A stretch of 20,294 bases of DNA, from assembly GCA_017504065.1 (NCBI GenBank), contig JAFVRU010000083.1, forward strand, positions 1-20,294, given 5' to 3'. Position 1 is the stretch's first letter, and each line of letters opens with the position of its first letter. The stretch is from Clostridia bacterium. GTDB lineage: Bacteria; Bacillota; Clostridia; Christensenellales; Borkfalkiaceae. The translations under genes and the position numbers were made by a program. The notes under the pieces are model-generated. The model was not told where the DNA came from, made no database searches, and was given only the letters and a program-made list of their open reading frames with translations. Positions 20,277 through 20,294 of the stretch are shown here, piece by piece.

Positions 20277-20294
20277 CGCCGACTCCTGTCGGCG
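20277..20294 (+). terminator. Probable terminator hairpin of the ferredoxin gene, cut by the window end
   Basis: The 7-bp stem cgccgac (20277-20283) with gtcggcg (20288-20294) and TCCT loop follows an A-run. The T-tail, if present, lies beyond the window. Confidence 0.65.

Noticed and set aside
1..20294. CRISPR arrays, tRNA or rRNA genes, insertion sequences, integrases or phage genes
   Set aside because: No regularly spaced short repeats, cloverleaf sequences, transposase motifs or terminal inverted repeats were found. The only long repeat is the in-frame duplication in the surface-protein gene.

Overview
The window reads as chromosomal DNA of an anaerobic, low-to-mid GC Gram-positive bacterium, most likely an uncultured gut-type Clostridia lineage. 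This rests on sigma-A promoters of near-perfect TTGACA-N17-TATAAT form, AGGAG-type ribosome binding sites, tight operons with ATGA overlaps, compact U-tailed terminators, a clostridial-type 2[4Fe-4S] ferredoxin and DeoR/RpiR sugar regulators. The taxonomic placement is inference. Every base lies in or close to a gene. The only stretch above 300 bases without coding sequence is 18525-18852, which holds two back-to-back promoters and a leader.

Layout. 1-1859 is the 3' part of a large secreted-type repeat protein with a 1.2-kb internal duplication. 1975-4583 is a DeoR repressor (minus) divergent from a two-gene operon for a GatD-like polyol-phosphate dehydrogenase and an AlsE/Rpe-like ketose-phosphate 3-epimerase. 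Three 10-bp-phased operator-like repeats lie between them. 4689-6669 (minus) is an unusual HTH-sugar kinase fusion followed by MurQ. Divergent from it, 6912-9046 holds an RpiR/MurR-type SIS regulator and an organophosphate-antiporter-type MFS transporter. 9250-12054 is an intracellular GH20-like hexosaminidase with a GNAT-like acyltransferase. 12178-15776 is a three-gene operon: Gfo/Idh/MocA oxidoreductase, GH13 alpha-glucosidase, and a small polysaccharide-deacetylase-like protein. 15828-16346 (minus) is a PAP2 phosphatase. 16467-18524 (minus) is a variant EF-G (EF-G2 type). 18853-19991 is a cysteine desulfurase broken by a single-base frameshift, and 20086-20256 is a small ferredoxin.

How the genes may fit together. 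Most of the window is sugar salvage without a phosphotransferase system. MurQ, a BadF-type kinase (the family of clostridial MurK), an SIS-domain regulator, a transporter and a cytoplasmic GH20 enzyme fit uptake of free muropeptide or chitobiose-type sugars, internal cleavage, phosphorylation and lactyl-ether removal. Two neighbouring operons handle polyol/ketose phosphates and alpha-glucosides. The last two genes belong to iron-sulfur biology.

The most notable items are the HTH-kinase fusion next to murQ, the phased DeoR operator array, two promoters placed so that their transcripts should be leaderless (cysteine desulfurase and PAP2), an EF-G2 with an altered G4 motif (NGMD), the compact GH20-acyltransferase pair, and the three-gene oxidoreductase/GH13/deacetylase-like operon, which may be an undescribed glycoside-processing unit.
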